From the NCBI RefSeq assembly GCF_042697365.1, contig NZ_CP137604.1: a stretch of 64,000 nucleotides of DNA; one strand, given 5' to 3'. Source of the stretch: Brucella pseudintermedia (lineage in GTDB: Bacteria; Pseudomonadota; Alphaproteobacteria; Rhizobiales; Rhizobiaceae). This document shows, one piece after another, positions 51,747 to 59,739 of the stretch; the first letter of the stretch is position 1, and each line of letters begins with the position of its first letter. The notes below the pieces were generated by a model. It searched no databases. It saw nothing but the letters and a program-made list of their open reading frames with translations, and had not been told where the DNA came from. The position numbers were made by a program, and so were the translations under genes.

Positions 51747-52313
51747 TCAATGATGCTTGGGCGCCTGTAGCTGCGTCATGAACTCGGCAAATACCATCGA
51801 GCCTTCCGGCCACGGGCCATGCCCGGATTCCGAATTGATATGCCCGGATTCACCAGCATCGATCAGCATCGCGCCCCAATCCTTCACCACGTCCTCTGCA
51901 GCCTCAAAACTGGAGAAAGGATCATTGCGGCTCACGACTGTAATCGTCGGAAATGGCAGGCGTTCACGCGGGTAAGGACCGAACGTCATCAGGTGTTTCG
52001 GCCTGATCCTGTCGTTGGCAACATCCGGCGGCGCGACAAAAAACGCGCCCGCCACCTTGTGCTGGATATGCGGCACGGCATGGACGGCGGTTGCAACGCC
52101 GAGCGAGTGCGCGACCAGAACGATCGGCTTCGTTGCCGCATTGGCGGCCTTGACGACTTCGCCAATCCAGTCTTCGCGAACGGGCTTGCTCCATTCGGCC
52201 TGCTGTACGCGCCGCGCCGTGGAAAGTTTGCTTTCCCAGCGGGTCTGCCAGTGATCGGGACCGGAATTGGTATAGCCGGGGATGATGAGGATATCTGCGT
52301 CTTTGACTTTCAT
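51747..52313 (-). CDS. RBBP9/YdeN-family serine hydrolase
   Basis: The 188-residue alpha/beta hydrolase begins with ADILIIPGYTNSGPDHWQTR, a family hallmark. The nucleophile Ser70 lies in VLVAHSLGVATAV, a candidate acid in VVSRNDPFSSFEAA, and a histidine in ESGHINSESGHGPWPEG. The substrate is unknown. The start is uncertain: 52313 fits the family, 52322 is three codons upstream, and neither has an ideally spaced ribosome site. Confidence 0.85.
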   Translation of the reverse strand: MKVKDADILIIPGYTNSGPDHWQTRWESKLSTARRVQQAEWSKPVREDWIGEVVKAANAATKPIVLVAHSLGVATAVHAVPHIQHKVAGAFFVAPPDVANDRIRPKHLMTFGPYPRERLPFPTITVVSRNDPFSSFEAAEDVVKDWGAMLIDAGESGHINSESGHGPWPEGSMVFAEFMTQLQAPKHH

Positions 52314-52480
52314 GCCTCCCATTTAGAGGGGCTTTGTGGCTTCTTCAAGCGGTGCGTGGTCGCGTGCAATGCATAGAAGGCATGTGAATGATGAACAGCC
52401 TGTTCGCTGATCGCGATCTTGTGAAACACGCTCCAAATAGCGATGTTTAGGCAGATTTGAAACGCGACGGAGATAATGGC

Positions 52481-53437
52481 ATGACAATCAGCAGACGTAC
52501 GATGCTCCGCGCTGCCGGGACTGCTGTCATGGCCAACATTCTTCCTGTTCGTGCAGAAATGCCATCGAAGGAGGGCGACATGACACAGCATTTGAAAGCG
52601 GCGACAGCCGAAACCGGGCGTCCGGTCGCTCCGCTTCCTTTCGCAATGACCACGCCGATGCGCGTGGCGCGCGTCGGCCTCAAGGCGCGCGATGCCGAAA
52701 CGCTGGCTGAATATTATCGCGATGTGGTGGGCTTGCGCGAGATGGCGCGCCGCGGCGCATCGATCGTTCTTGGCGCGGGCGACCGCGAACTGATGGAAAT
52801 CGAGCAGTTTTCAGCAGCCCGTCCTGACGACCCGCGCAGCGCCGGCCTCTATCACACCGCGTTTTTGCTACCCACGCGAGGAGACCTTGCGCGCTGGTCG
52901 CGCCGCGCCATCGATAAGCAACTGCCGGTCAGCGGCGCGTCGGACCACAAGGTGAGCGAAGCCATCTATCTGACCGATCCCGAGGGCAATGGCATCGAAA
53001 TCTATACCGACCGTCCGCATGACCAATGGCAGTGGAATGGTGATCGCGTGGCCATGAGCACCGATCCGCTTGATGTCGGCAATTTGCTCGATGTCATCAA
53101 GCAGGAAGGCGGAGAATGGACTTTTGCCCCGCAGAATACGGTCGTGGGCCATGTGCATCTGCGCGTAGGCAATGCGCAGGAGGCCGAAACCTTCTGGCAC
53201 AATGAACTCGGCCTCGAAACCGTCCAGACCTACGGAGACCGGGCGGTTTTCATGTCTACCGGACGCTACCACCACCACATCGCGGCCAATGCCTGGCAGA
53301 GCGCCGGTGCTGGCAAGCGCGACGAGGATCGCACGGGTCTCGCGTGGGTCGAGCTTGAGGATACGCGCGGCGGCGACAACAGCACTTTTGTCGATCCGTG
53401 GGGCAATGTGGTCAACACGATCAAGACCAAGGCGTAG
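52481..53437 (+). CDS. VOC-family (catechol-dioxygenase-like) protein with a Tat-like leader
   Basis: The 318-residue protein has two glyoxalase/VOC modules, as in CatE-type extradiol dioxygenases: RVGLKARDAETLAEYYRDVV near 65-85, EAIYLTDPEGNGIEIYTDRP near 165-185, then GHVHLRVGNAQEAETFWHNE and DRAVFMSTGRYHHHIAANAW. The N-terminus carries SRRTMLRAAGTAVMA, resembling a twin-arginine signal. GGAG precedes the ATG at 52481, but an equally good GGAGG precedes the in-frame ATG at 52580, which would give a cytosolic form of 285 residues. The reaction is not assigned. Confidence 0.82.
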   Translation: MTISRRTMLRAAGTAVMANILPVRAEMPSKEGDMTQHLKAATAETGRPVAPLPFAMTTPMRVARVGLKARDAETLAEYYRDVVGLREMARRGASIVLGAGDRELMEIEQFSAARPDDPRSAGLYHTAFLLPTRGDLARWSRRAIDKQLPVSGASDHKVSEAIYLTDPEGNGIEIYTDRPHDQWQWNGDRVAMSTDPLDVGNLLDVIKQEGGEWTFAPQNTVVGHVHLRVGNAQEAETFWHNELGLETVQTYGDRAVFMSTGRYHHHIAANAWQSAGAGKRDEDRTGLAWVELEDTRGGDNSTFVDPWGNVVNTIKTKA

Positions 53438-53462
53438 CCAGACGATCTTCAGAATGTAGAAA

Positions 53463-53490
53463 AGCCCCATGTTTTCATAAACATGGGGCT
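53463..53490. repeat. 28-bp perfect palindrome, copy 1
   Basis: AGCCCCATGTTT and its exact complement AAACATGGGGCT surround TCAT. It is identical to the copy at 53631-53658. It can serve as a transcript-end hairpin after the VOC gene. Confidence 0.9.
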
Positions 53491-53559
53491 CAGGCTGCTG
53501 ACAAACCTCCGGTAGGGTCAAAATGGCCTCAGATTCACGGAACGTCTCAGATTCAAAAC

Positions 53560-53602
53560 GTGAACAAATCGGAATCAAAACCCCTCATTTTTGACTGTCG
53601 CC
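53560..53602. repeat. Long hairpin between the two 28-bp palindromes
   Basis: AAACCCCTC and GAGGGGTTT arms continue inward with ATTTTTG and CAAAAAT, giving about 16 pairs with one bulge. Just upstream, CTCAGATTCA occurs twice as a direct repeat within 30 bases. Confidence 0.75.
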
Positions 53603-53630
53603 AAAAATCGAGGGGTTTGTAATCAATCTG

Positions 53631-53658
53631 AGCCCCATGTTTTCATAAACATGGGGCT
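53631..53658. repeat. 28-bp perfect palindrome, copy 2
   Basis: Identical to copy 1 and followed by TTTTC, so on the plus strand it is a rho-independent terminator. Confidence 0.9.
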
Positions 53659-53680
53659 TTTTCTTGTCTCCGAGCTCCCA

Positions 53681-53784
53681 CCCTCATCCTGAGGTGCGAA
53701 GCCAAGCCTCGAAGGACGAGGGCATGCGGAGTGTTTCCCTCAGCCCTTCGAGACGCCGTTTTCAACGGCTCCTCAGGGTGAGGG
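53681..53784. repeat. Head-to-head pair of family A repeats (cruciform)
   Basis: CCCTCATCCTGAGG (53681-53694) and CCTCAGGGTGAGGG (53771-53784) are inverted arms. Inside, TCGAAGGACGAGGG faces CCCTCAGCCCTTCGA. The element is related to the copies at 29706 and 29909 and ends 19 bases before the purB stop. Confidence 0.85.
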
Positions 53785-53803
53785 AGGGGTGGGCAGAGCC
53801 ACC

Positions 53804-55105
53804 TCAACCGAAGACGCGCTTGAAAATGGTATCCACATGCTTGGTGTGGTAGCCGAGATCGAATTTTTCGCGGATCTGTTCTTCGGAAAGCGCTGCGCGC
53901 ACTTCCGTGTCGGCCAGCAGTTCTTCGAGGAAGTCGGCGCCCTGTTCCCAGACCTTCATGGCGTTGCGCTGCACGAGACGATAGGCATCCTCGCGCGATA
54001 CGCCTGCCTGCGTCAGTGCCAGAAGCACGCGCTGCGAATGCACCAGGCCACGGAACTTGTTCATGTTTTTCAGCATGTTGTCCGGGTAGATAACCAGCTT
54101 TTCGATGACGCCGGCCAGACGATTGAGCGCGAAGTCGAGCGTAATGGTGGTGTCCGGGCCAATGGCGCGTTCGACGCTCGAATGGGAGATATCGCGTTCG
54201 TGCCAGAGGGCCACGTTTTCCATGGCAGGCGTTACCGACATGCGCACCAGACGGGCAAGGCCGGTCAGGTTTTCGGTCAGCACCGGATTGCGCTTGTGCG
54301 GCATGGCCGACGAACCCTTCTGGCCCGGCGAGAAGAATTCTTCCGCTTCCAGAACTTCCGTGCGCTGCATGTGGCGGATTTCGATGGCGATGTTTTCCAT
54401 CGAGGAGGCGATGACGCCAAGCGTTGCGAAGAACATGGCGTGACGGTCACGTGGGATCACCTGCGTCGAAACCGGCTCTGCCTCAAGGCCGAGCTTGGCG
54501 CAGACATATTCTTCCACACGCGGGTCGATATTGGCGAAAGTGCCGACAGCGCCGGAAATGGCGCCCGTTGCGATTTCCGCACGCGCCGCAACGAGGCGGG
54601 CGCGGCCACGCGCCATTTCGGCATAAAAACGCGCGAAAGTCAGGCCCATCGTCGTCGGTTCGGCATGGATGCCATGGCTGCGGCCAATGCGTACCGTGTC
54701 CTTGTGCTCGAAGGCGCGCTTCTTCAGGGCTTCCAGCACGCGGTCCATGTCGGCGAGCAGCAGGTCGGCAGCGCGCACCAGCTGGACATTGAGCGTGGTG
54801 TCGAGCACGTCCGATGAGGTCATGCCCTGATGCACGAAACGGCTATCCGGGCCGATGAATTCGGCCAGATGCGTCAGGAAGGCGATGACGTCATGCTTGG
54901 TGACAGCCTCGATCTCATCGATGCGGGCAACGTCGAACTTTGCCACGCTGCCCTTTTCCCAGATGGTCTTTGCCGCGTCCTTTGGAATGACGCCCAGTTG
55001 CGCCAGCGCCTCGCAGGCATAGGCTTCGATCTCGAACCAGATGCGAAATTTCGTTTCTGGCGACCAGATGGCGACCATTTCAGGCCGGGAATAGCGCGGA
55101 ATCAT
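53804..55105 (-). CDS. purB: Adenylosuccinate lyase
   Basis: The 433-residue fumarase-superfamily enzyme acts twice in purine synthesis, on SAICAR and adenylosuccinate. It shows the signature GQKGSSAMPHKRNPVLTENL, the HQGMTSSDVLDTTLNVQ segment and RSHGIHAEPTTMGLTF. The start at 55105 (MIPRYSRPEMVAIW) is the family N-terminus; the longer open frame reaches into rpe. It is the last gene of a minus-strand run with rpe, lpxXL and the dehydrogenase. Confidence 0.96.
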   Translation of the reverse strand: MIPRYSRPEMVAIWSPETKFRIWFEIEAYACEALAQLGVIPKDAAKTIWEKGSVAKFDVARIDEIEAVTKHDVIAFLTHLAEFIGPDSRFVHQGMTSSDVLDTTLNVQLVRAADLLLADMDRVLEALKKRAFEHKDTVRIGRSHGIHAEPTTMGLTFARFYAEMARGRARLVAARAEIATGAISGAVGTFANIDPRVEEYVCAKLGLEAEPVSTQVIPRDRHAMFFATLGVIASSMENIAIEIRHMQRTEVLEAEEFFSPGQKGSSAMPHKRNPVLTENLTGLARLVRMSVTPAMENVALWHERDISHSSVERAIGPDTTITLDFALNRLAGVIEKLVIYPDNMLKNMNKFRGLVHSQRVLLALTQAGVSREDAYRLVQRNAMKVWEQGADFLEELLADTEVRAALSEEQIREKFDLGYHTKHVDTIFKRVFG

Positions 55106-55130
55106 GGGCGTATCCTGTAGACGTGGGAGT

Positions 55131-55808
55131 TTAACGATTGCGCGCAGCTTCGGCTGCGGCACGAATGGCATCGATATTGGCGCGGTAGCTCTCGACCGAA
55201 TTGCCCTTGTAGACAGCCGAACCGGCCACAAGAATATTGGCGCCAGCGGCAACAACCGAGCCCGCGGTTTCCGGCGTGATGCCGCCATCGACTTCAATGT
55301 CGATAGGGCGATCGCCAACCATTTCGCGGACGCGCTTGATCTTGTCGAGCATCGGGGCGATGAATTTCTGCCCGCCAAAGCCCGGATTGACCGTCATGAC
55401 GAGGACGAGATCGACATCTTCGATGACGTTGGCCAGTGCTTCGGCAGGCGTTGCGGGGTTCAAAGCCAGACCGGCCTTTTTGCCCAGCGCACGGATCGAT
55501 TGCAGCGAGCGGTGCGTGTGCGGACCGGCTTCCGCATGAATTGTGATGAGATCGCAACCGGCATCGGCAAACGGCGCCAGATAGGGATCGCAAGGCGCAA
55601 TCATCAGATGCGCATCGAAGAATGCCTTGGTGCGCGGACGGATCGCCTTCACCACTTGCGGGCCGAAAGTGATGTTCGGCACGAAATGCCCGTCCATGAC
55701 GTCGATATGCACCCAGTCGGCACCGGCTTCCAGCACGGCGTCGACTTCTTCACCCAGGCGGGCGAAATCGGCGGAAAGGATGGACGGGGCGATGGCGATG
55801 GGGCGCAT
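55131..55808 (-). CDS. rpe: Ribulose-phosphate 3-epimerase
   Basis: The 225-residue TIM-barrel epimerase of the pentose phosphate pathway shows APSILSADFARLGEEVDAVL, the metal-site motif HIDVMDGHFVPNITFGP, VMTVNPGFGGQKFIAPMLDK and DIEVDGGITPETAGSVVAAG. It lies 25 bases upstream of purB and is likely cotranscribed. Confidence 0.96.
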   Translation of the reverse strand: MRPIAIAPSILSADFARLGEEVDAVLEAGADWVHIDVMDGHFVPNITFGPQVVKAIRPRTKAFFDAHLMIAPCDPYLAPFADAGCDLITIHAEAGPHTHRSLQSIRALGKKAGLALNPATPAEALANVIEDVDLVLVMTVNPGFGGQKFIAPMLDKIKRVREMVGDRPIDIEVDGGITPETAGSVVAAGANILVAGSAVYKGNSVESYRANIDAIRAAAEAARNR

Positions 55809-55859
55809 ATGTGATCTCCGTAACTTTGGCCAGCCCCTAGCACATGAGGGGCAAGAATC

Positions 55860-56786
55860 CTATCCCCAGCGCTTATGGAACCACATCCACTGGCCGGGAT
55901 ATTCGCGCACCCATGTTTCCACGGTATCGTTCAGAAGCTGCGCGGTTGCAGCGACATCGATCTCGCCCTTGTCATCACGCGGCAATTCCATGCGCTCGTA
56001 GAGTTCGAGGCGATAACGCCCGCCGGGAAGGCGGATGCAGCGCGCCGGATAGACGTCGCAATCATATTGCCGCGCAAGCTTGGCCAATAGCGGATTGGTC
56101 TTCACCGGACGATTGAAGAAAGTGGAAGGTACGCCGCGACGGAATTTCTGGTCCACCAGCATGCCGACATTGCCGCCTTCATCGAGGATATGCGCAAGCG
56201 ACCATGCCGCACCGGCTTTCGACGGCACCAGATGGCCCATATTGGTGCGGCGCGCCTTCAGCACCTTGTCGGCGATATAGGGATTGTTCGGCGGACGAAA
56301 GAGGGCTGTGACATTGAGGCCAAAGGTGGCGGCACAGATCGGCAGAAGCTCGAAATTGCCGGTATGGGCGGTGAAGAAGATATGCGGCTTCTTCTCGTCG
56401 CGCAGGCGCTCGAAAATCGGAATGCCTTCCACTTCGACCAGTCCCGGCGTCGCGGCATGGGGATCGAAATCGAAGACCGCATCGAGGAAGATATATTCCG
56501 CAAAGAGGCGCGCCATCGAATCCCACATTTCGCGGGCGATATCCTCGATTTCGGCGTTGCTTTTCTCTGGATAGGCCTGACGCAGATTATCGGTCGCCAC
56601 CTTGTGGCGCGGCGTCAGCGGCCCGACCAGACGGGCCACCTTTGCCGAAAAGCTGATCGCTGCCTTCGCCGGGAACAGGCGCAGCAGGCCAAGCAGCAGA
56701 AATACGGCCTGTGCCCAGAGCCAGTAGTTGAACTGCTTCAGCTTGCGGGTCCAGCGGAAGAGCAGAAGTTTCAGCTTGAACATCAT
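55860..56786 (-). CDS. lpxXL: Lipid A very-long-chain acyltransferase LpxXL (LpxL/HtrB family)
   Basis: The 308-residue inner-membrane acyltransferase has an N-terminal hydrophobic helix (about 22-42) and the catalytic HX4E motif His141-Glu146 (TAHTGNFELLPI). It also has DQKFRRGVPSTFFNRPVKTN and a basic C-terminus. In Rhizobiales the gene following the acpXL-fab-adh cluster transfers the 27-hydroxyoctacosanoyl chain to lipid A. The dehydrogenase 11 bases upstream supports that assignment over a general LpxL. Confidence 0.85.
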   Translation of the reverse strand: MMFKLKLLLFRWTRKLKQFNYWLWAQAVFLLLGLLRLFPAKAAISFSAKVARLVGPLTPRHKVATDNLRQAYPEKSNAEIEDIAREMWDSMARLFAEYIFLDAVFDFDPHAATPGLVEVEGIPIFERLRDEKKPHIFFTAHTGNFELLPICAATFGLNVTALFRPPNNPYIADKVLKARRTNMGHLVPSKAGAAWSLAHILDEGGNVGMLVDQKFRRGVPSTFFNRPVKTNPLLAKLARQYDCDVYPARCIRLPGGRYRLELYERMELPRDDKGEIDVAATAQLLNDTVETWVREYPGQWMWFHKRWG

Positions 56787-56797
56787 GGAATTGCGGC

Positions 56798-57826
56798 TCA
56801 GTCGATCTCAAGAATGATCTTGCCGAAGACGTCGCGGCCTTCCATGCGCTTCAGCGCCGTGTCGATATCGTTGAAGCCGACCACAGTGTCGATGACCGGA
56901 TGCACGATGCCGCGCGCCATTTTCTGCATGGCGTCGGCCATGTTTTCCATGCGGCAGCCGAAGGAACCGAAAATCTTGAGCTGCTGCTGGAAGAGTTGCA
57001 TCAGGTTCATGTTGGTGGAAACGCCGGAGGTCGACCCGCAGGTGACGAGACGCGCGCCGCGCTTCATGCACAGCATCGAACCCGCCCAGGTGTCCGCGCC
57101 CACATGCTCGAACACCACGTCCACGCCCTTTTTCTTGGTGAGCTTGCGCACCACACCCTCGAAGCGGTCCTCGCGATAATTGATGACGTGATCGGCACCA
57201 AGCGCCTTGGCTTTCTCGATCTTGTCATCGGAGCCGACCGTGGTGATGACCGTGCAGCCCATCTTCTTGGCAAGCTGGATCGCCGCCGTGCCGATGCCGG
57301 AGCCGCCAGCCTGAACGAGCACGGTTTCGCCGGGCTCAAGCTTGGCATTGTCGAACAGCATATGCTCGACCGTGCCGAAGGTGACAGGCGCGACAGCAGC
57401 GCCGATAGCGTCCACGCCGGGAGGGGCGGGGACGAGCAGGCGGGCAGGCAGGTTCACCGCTTCGCAGGCAAAGCCGTCGAGATGGAAACCATGCACGCCG
57501 CCGACATGCTCGCACAGATTGTCACGGCCTTCGCGGCAGGCGCGGCAAAGGCCGCAGGTGCGCGCGCCATAGATCGACACAAGCTGGCCGGGCAGGAGGT
57601 TGGAAACGCCGGGGCCGACAGCATCAACCACGCCGGAAGCTTCCGCACCGATCACCAGAGGCATCTTGCGCTTGGCAAATGCCATGCCGCGCCAGCCCCA
57701 CACGTCGATGTGGTTGAGCGCGACGGCCTTGATGCGTACCGTCACCTCGCCGATGCCGGGGGCGGGCGGCGGTGTGATATCGGTGATTTCAAGGCGGCGA
57801 TCATCGAGAAGCTGCAAGGCGCGCAT
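56798..57826 (-). CDS. Zinc-binding alcohol dehydrogenase-like protein of the VLCFA cluster
   Basis: The 342-residue medium-chain dehydrogenase/reductase has the GroES-like N-terminal domain with structural-zinc cysteines in CGLCRACREGRDNLCEHVGG. Its NAD(P) fold (VLVQAGGSGIGTAAIQLAKK) is in the second half. In rhizobial lipid A clusters an equivalent gene lies between fabF1XL and lpxXL; its exact step in making the 27-hydroxylated C28 chain is not known. AAAGGA precedes the start at 57826. A hairpin lies just upstream. Confidence 0.85.
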   Translation of the reverse strand: MRALQLLDDRRLEITDITPPPAPGIGEVTVRIKAVALNHIDVWGWRGMAFAKRKMPLVIGAEASGVVDAVGPGVSNLLPGQLVSIYGARTCGLCRACREGRDNLCEHVGGVHGFHLDGFACEAVNLPARLLVPAPPGVDAIGAAVAPVTFGTVEHMLFDNAKLEPGETVLVQAGGSGIGTAAIQLAKKMGCTVITTVGSDDKIEKAKALGADHVINYREDRFEGVVRKLTKKKGVDVVFEHVGADTWAGSMLCMKRGARLVTCGSTSGVSTNMNLMQLFQQQLKIFGSFGCRMENMADAMQKMARGIVHPVIDTVVGFNDIDTALKRMEGRDVFGKIILEID

Positions 57827-57845
57827 GAAGTAATCCTTTTCAAGA

Positions 57846-57879
57846 CATAATCCCGGAAACGGCGAACCGTCCGGGATCA
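57846..57879. repeat. Hairpin before the dehydrogenase start
   Basis: ATCCCGGA and TCCGGGAT arms, with CGG and CCG inside, lie 20 bases upstream of the dehydrogenase ATG. It could tune translation after the preceding fabF stop. Confidence 0.5.
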
Positions 57880-57885
57880 TGGGAA

Positions 57886-57923
57886 AATTCGTATTTGCCG
57901 GACCGATTAATTCGGATTTGCCG
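57886..57923. repeat. Two 15-bp direct repeats next to the island end
   Basis: AATTCGTATTTGCCG (57886-57900) and AATTCGGATTTGCCG (57909-57923) differ at one base. The second lies inside the fabF remnant. Such pairs could be recombinase arm sites, or chance. Confidence 0.4.
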
Positions 57924-57948
57924 CCAAAACAAGGCTCGTATTCTGGCT
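57907..57948 (-). pseudogene. 3' end of a beta-ketoacyl-ACP synthase gene (probable attachment site)
   Basis: On the minus strand, the frame ending at the stop 57909-57907 reads SQNTSLVLAANPN. QNTSLVL-type endings are the conserved last strand of FabF/KAS enzymes. The residues before it (KMQRKQHYSNA) do not fit a synthase, so homology begins abruptly. fabF1XL is the expected gene upstream of the dehydrogenase in this cluster. The fragment is therefore read as the piece of fabF left at the island boundary. A full fabF with a duplicated end should exist at the other boundary, outside the window. Confidence 0.55.
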
Positions 57949-57990
57949 GGCATTGGAATAGTGTTGTTTTCGCTGCATTTTATTATATTG

Positions 57991-58019
57991 ATACCCGCAC
58001 CCAAATCACTGGTGCGGGT
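57991..58019 (-). terminator. Hairpin at the integrase stop codon
   Basis: TACCCGCACC and GGTGCGGGTA are exact inverted arms around nine bases that contain the integrase stop. No T-run follows, so termination before the dehydrogenase may be weak. Confidence 0.5.
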
Positions 58020-59031
58020 ATAGTTTGTTCGCGGCGCGTTCCGCAAGCCGTTGTTTATCTGCCTTTCTTGTATAGACTTCTGCCATCTTTGTTGATGACC
58101 ATCCATACATTGCGGCGAGTTCGTGAGGGGTTGCCCCGTTCTCTGCTGCAAAGGTCGCCCCAGCCTTTCTAAGGCCGTGCGCGGTGCCCGGTACGCCTGC
58201 CTCTCGGCATCGCTGTTTAAACCATCTGCTGGCCGATGTGTCAGGCCAGACACCTCCTGATGGCGATGGCAGGAAAAGAAGCCCTGTTACTTTTGTAGCA
58301 GTTATGCTTTCCGCCAATGGCGGCAACAATGGTATGGTAACCTCGGTTTTGGTCTTCTGTGTTTTCGTTATGATGTATCCATCGCGGACGTGTTGCGGGC
58401 CAAGCCGAAAAGCGTCTGATATGCGAAGACCTGTGTAAAGCATTATGTCCATAGCCAGACGGGGCATTGTGCCAAGCGGGAAGTAGGCTTGGAACTTTTC
58501 CACTTCTTCCGGCGTCCAAGTATGAAACCCGTCCGTTTTGGGTGCTTTAGCGTCAACTCCGTCTGCGGGGTTTTGGTCAACCCATCCGCAGTCTTTCGCA
58601 AAGTTGAACAACACTTTCATTGCGACAACATACGCAACGGCAGAATTTGGCTTCGCTTCCCGTCTAACTTTCCCGGCTATCACATCTTTTTTTGTGATAG
58701 CTTTGAAATTGAGCGTCCCTCCTGTGGCGCATACCTTTTCCAGTACGAGGCGCTGGTTTTTTTGAGTGCCTTTGGCGAGATTAATAAATCGTCCACTTTC
58801 ATAATACCGATCCACAAGCCAGCGCAGCGAAGAGCGCGGCGCGGTGGCCTTTTTCTCTACGGGCTGACCGACCAGTGCGGCTTCGTATGCAGCGTTGAAC
58901 TCTGGCGAGCCGAATGCGCCCGGAAGCCTGATTCGTTTTTCTTTCCCACGCCGGAAGTACCAGACAATTTTCCCGTGTCTGGTGACTTCCTTCTGTGTGT
59001 ATGGTTTTCTGGGTCTCGGCATGGGCGGCAT
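58006..59031 (-). CDS. int: Tyrosine-type site-specific integrase
   Basis: The 341-residue recombinase has all catalytic residues: Arg203 (YTGLRISD), Lys226 (KTQKTKT), His285 and Arg288 (HGLRKAG), Trp311 in place of the second His (MYGWSS), and the nucleophile Tyr320 (AEVYTRK). An N-terminal arm and core-binding domain fill 1-165. Its first ATG overlaps the stop of the small gene upstream (TAATG), so the two are coupled. It ends about 60 bases from the probable attachment site. A palindrome TACCCGCACC/GGTGCGGGTA overlaps its stop. Confidence 0.95.
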   Translation of the reverse strand: MPPMPRPRKPYTQKEVTRHGKIVWYFRRGKEKRIRLPGAFGSPEFNAAYEAALVGQPVEKKATAPRSSLRWLVDRYYESGRFINLAKGTQKNQRLVLEKVCATGGTLNFKAITKKDVIAGKVRREAKPNSAVAYVVAMKVLFNFAKDCGWVDQNPADGVDAKAPKTDGFHTWTPEEVEKFQAYFPLGTMPRLAMDIMLYTGLRISDAFRLGPQHVRDGYIITKTQKTKTEVTIPLLPPLAESITATKVTGLLFLPSPSGGVWPDTSASRWFKQRCREAGVPGTAHGLRKAGATFAAENGATPHELAAMYGWSSTKMAEVYTRKADKQRLAERAANKLYPHQ

Positions 59032-59201
59032 TAAAGATAGCCTTTGCCCTTGTCGTCAATCTGTTTATCGTCAGTGTAATCCGTATCGACCAGACGGATG
59101 AAGGCGTTGCCGATCTTGATTTCAGCAATTTTCCCTTCTTCGTCTGCGGCCTGAATGACGGCCTTCAACTGACGTTTTGTCACATCAAGTCGCTTCGTCA
59201 T
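59031..59201 (-). CDS. Small phage protein translated with the integrase (possible excisionase position)
   Basis: The 56-residue protein begins MTKRLDVTKRQLKAVIQAAD and is charged, with a GKIAEIKIGNAFIRLVD strand-rich middle. AGGAG precedes the ATG at 59201. Its stop overlaps the integrase start. The position is that of recombination directionality factors, but no helix-turn-helix or excisionase motif is evident. Confidence 0.65.
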   Translation of the reverse strand: MTKRLDVTKRQLKAVIQAADEEGKIAEIKIGNAFIRLVDTDYTDDKQIDDKGKGYL

Positions 59202-59203
59202 CC

Positions 59204-59446
59204 TCACTCCTCTCCCGCCGCTTTCAGCCATTTCTCACGCGAAACAATTACGTCCGCGAATACAAGGTCCTCACGACCGAATACATGCTTCAAGGCCCAT
59301 ATGACGCGCGACCAGAAAGATGACTGCCGGGAGGACAGGATTTCGACGTTCAATGTGCCGTCTATATCCTCATCGGGGCATACACGGATCAAATGATCAG
59401 CGCTGAAACACCGGCACGGAATATAATGATAATCAGGTTCGTACAT
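59204..59446 (-). CDS. Small phage protein, unknown
   Basis: The 80-residue protein begins MYEPDYHYIPCRCFSADHLI and has a second block FGREDLVFADVIVSREKWLK. GGGAGTGAGG precedes the ATG. Two cysteines near the start (CRC) and one in RVCPDEDID are the only notable features. It is packed between neighbours with two-base gaps. Confidence 0.65.
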   Translation of the reverse strand: MYEPDYHYIPCRCFSADHLIRVCPDEDIDGTLNVEILSSRQSSFWSRVIWALKHVFGREDLVFADVIVSREKWLKAAGEE

Positions 59447-59448
59447 CC

Positions 59449-59739
59449 TCACTCCCTTTCCCGCAGTGCGGCGCGGCCAGCTTCGGTGATCGCGCATGAT
59501 GCAGTCAGACCAGCATTAAGCATAGCAAAATGCTCGTCTGCGGTTATGGACACCGTTTTATAACCGATGGTTCCCCCGGTCGCATCGCGCTTAATTTTTT
59601 TGGCTTGCATAACGGTCCAGTTTTCAGGTGGCCCAAAGCAATCAACGATTTTCCCGTTTGAGCGAGATTTCCATGCGAATATTTCTGGTTCCTCGCATAG
59701 AAGGGATAGCATGCGTTTTTGGTTGCGCGTCAGCTTCAT
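59449..59739 (-). CDS. Small phage protein, winged-helix-like
   Basis: The 96-residue protein begins MKLTRNQKRMLSLLCEEPEI and ends in AITEAGRAALRERE, a layout often seen in small winged-helix phage proteins. No family is named with confidence. It lies two bases from the gene after it. Confidence 0.6.
   Translation of the reverse strand: MKLTRNQKRMLSLLCEEPEIFAWKSRSNGKIVDCFGPPENWTVMQAKKIKRDATGGTIGYKTVSITADEHFAMLNAGLTASCAITEAGRAALRERE

Larger units (their letters stand above)
53438..53803. other. Repeat-packed intergenic region
   Basis: 366 bases between convergent genes hold two identical 28-bp palindromes, a further long hairpin between them, and a head-to-head pair of family A repeats. No protein gene is supported. 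Confidence 0.8.

Noticed and set aside
53463..53658. Two identical 28-bp palindromes as a CRISPR array
   Set aside because: Only two copies, spacing of 140 bases between them, and no cas genes.
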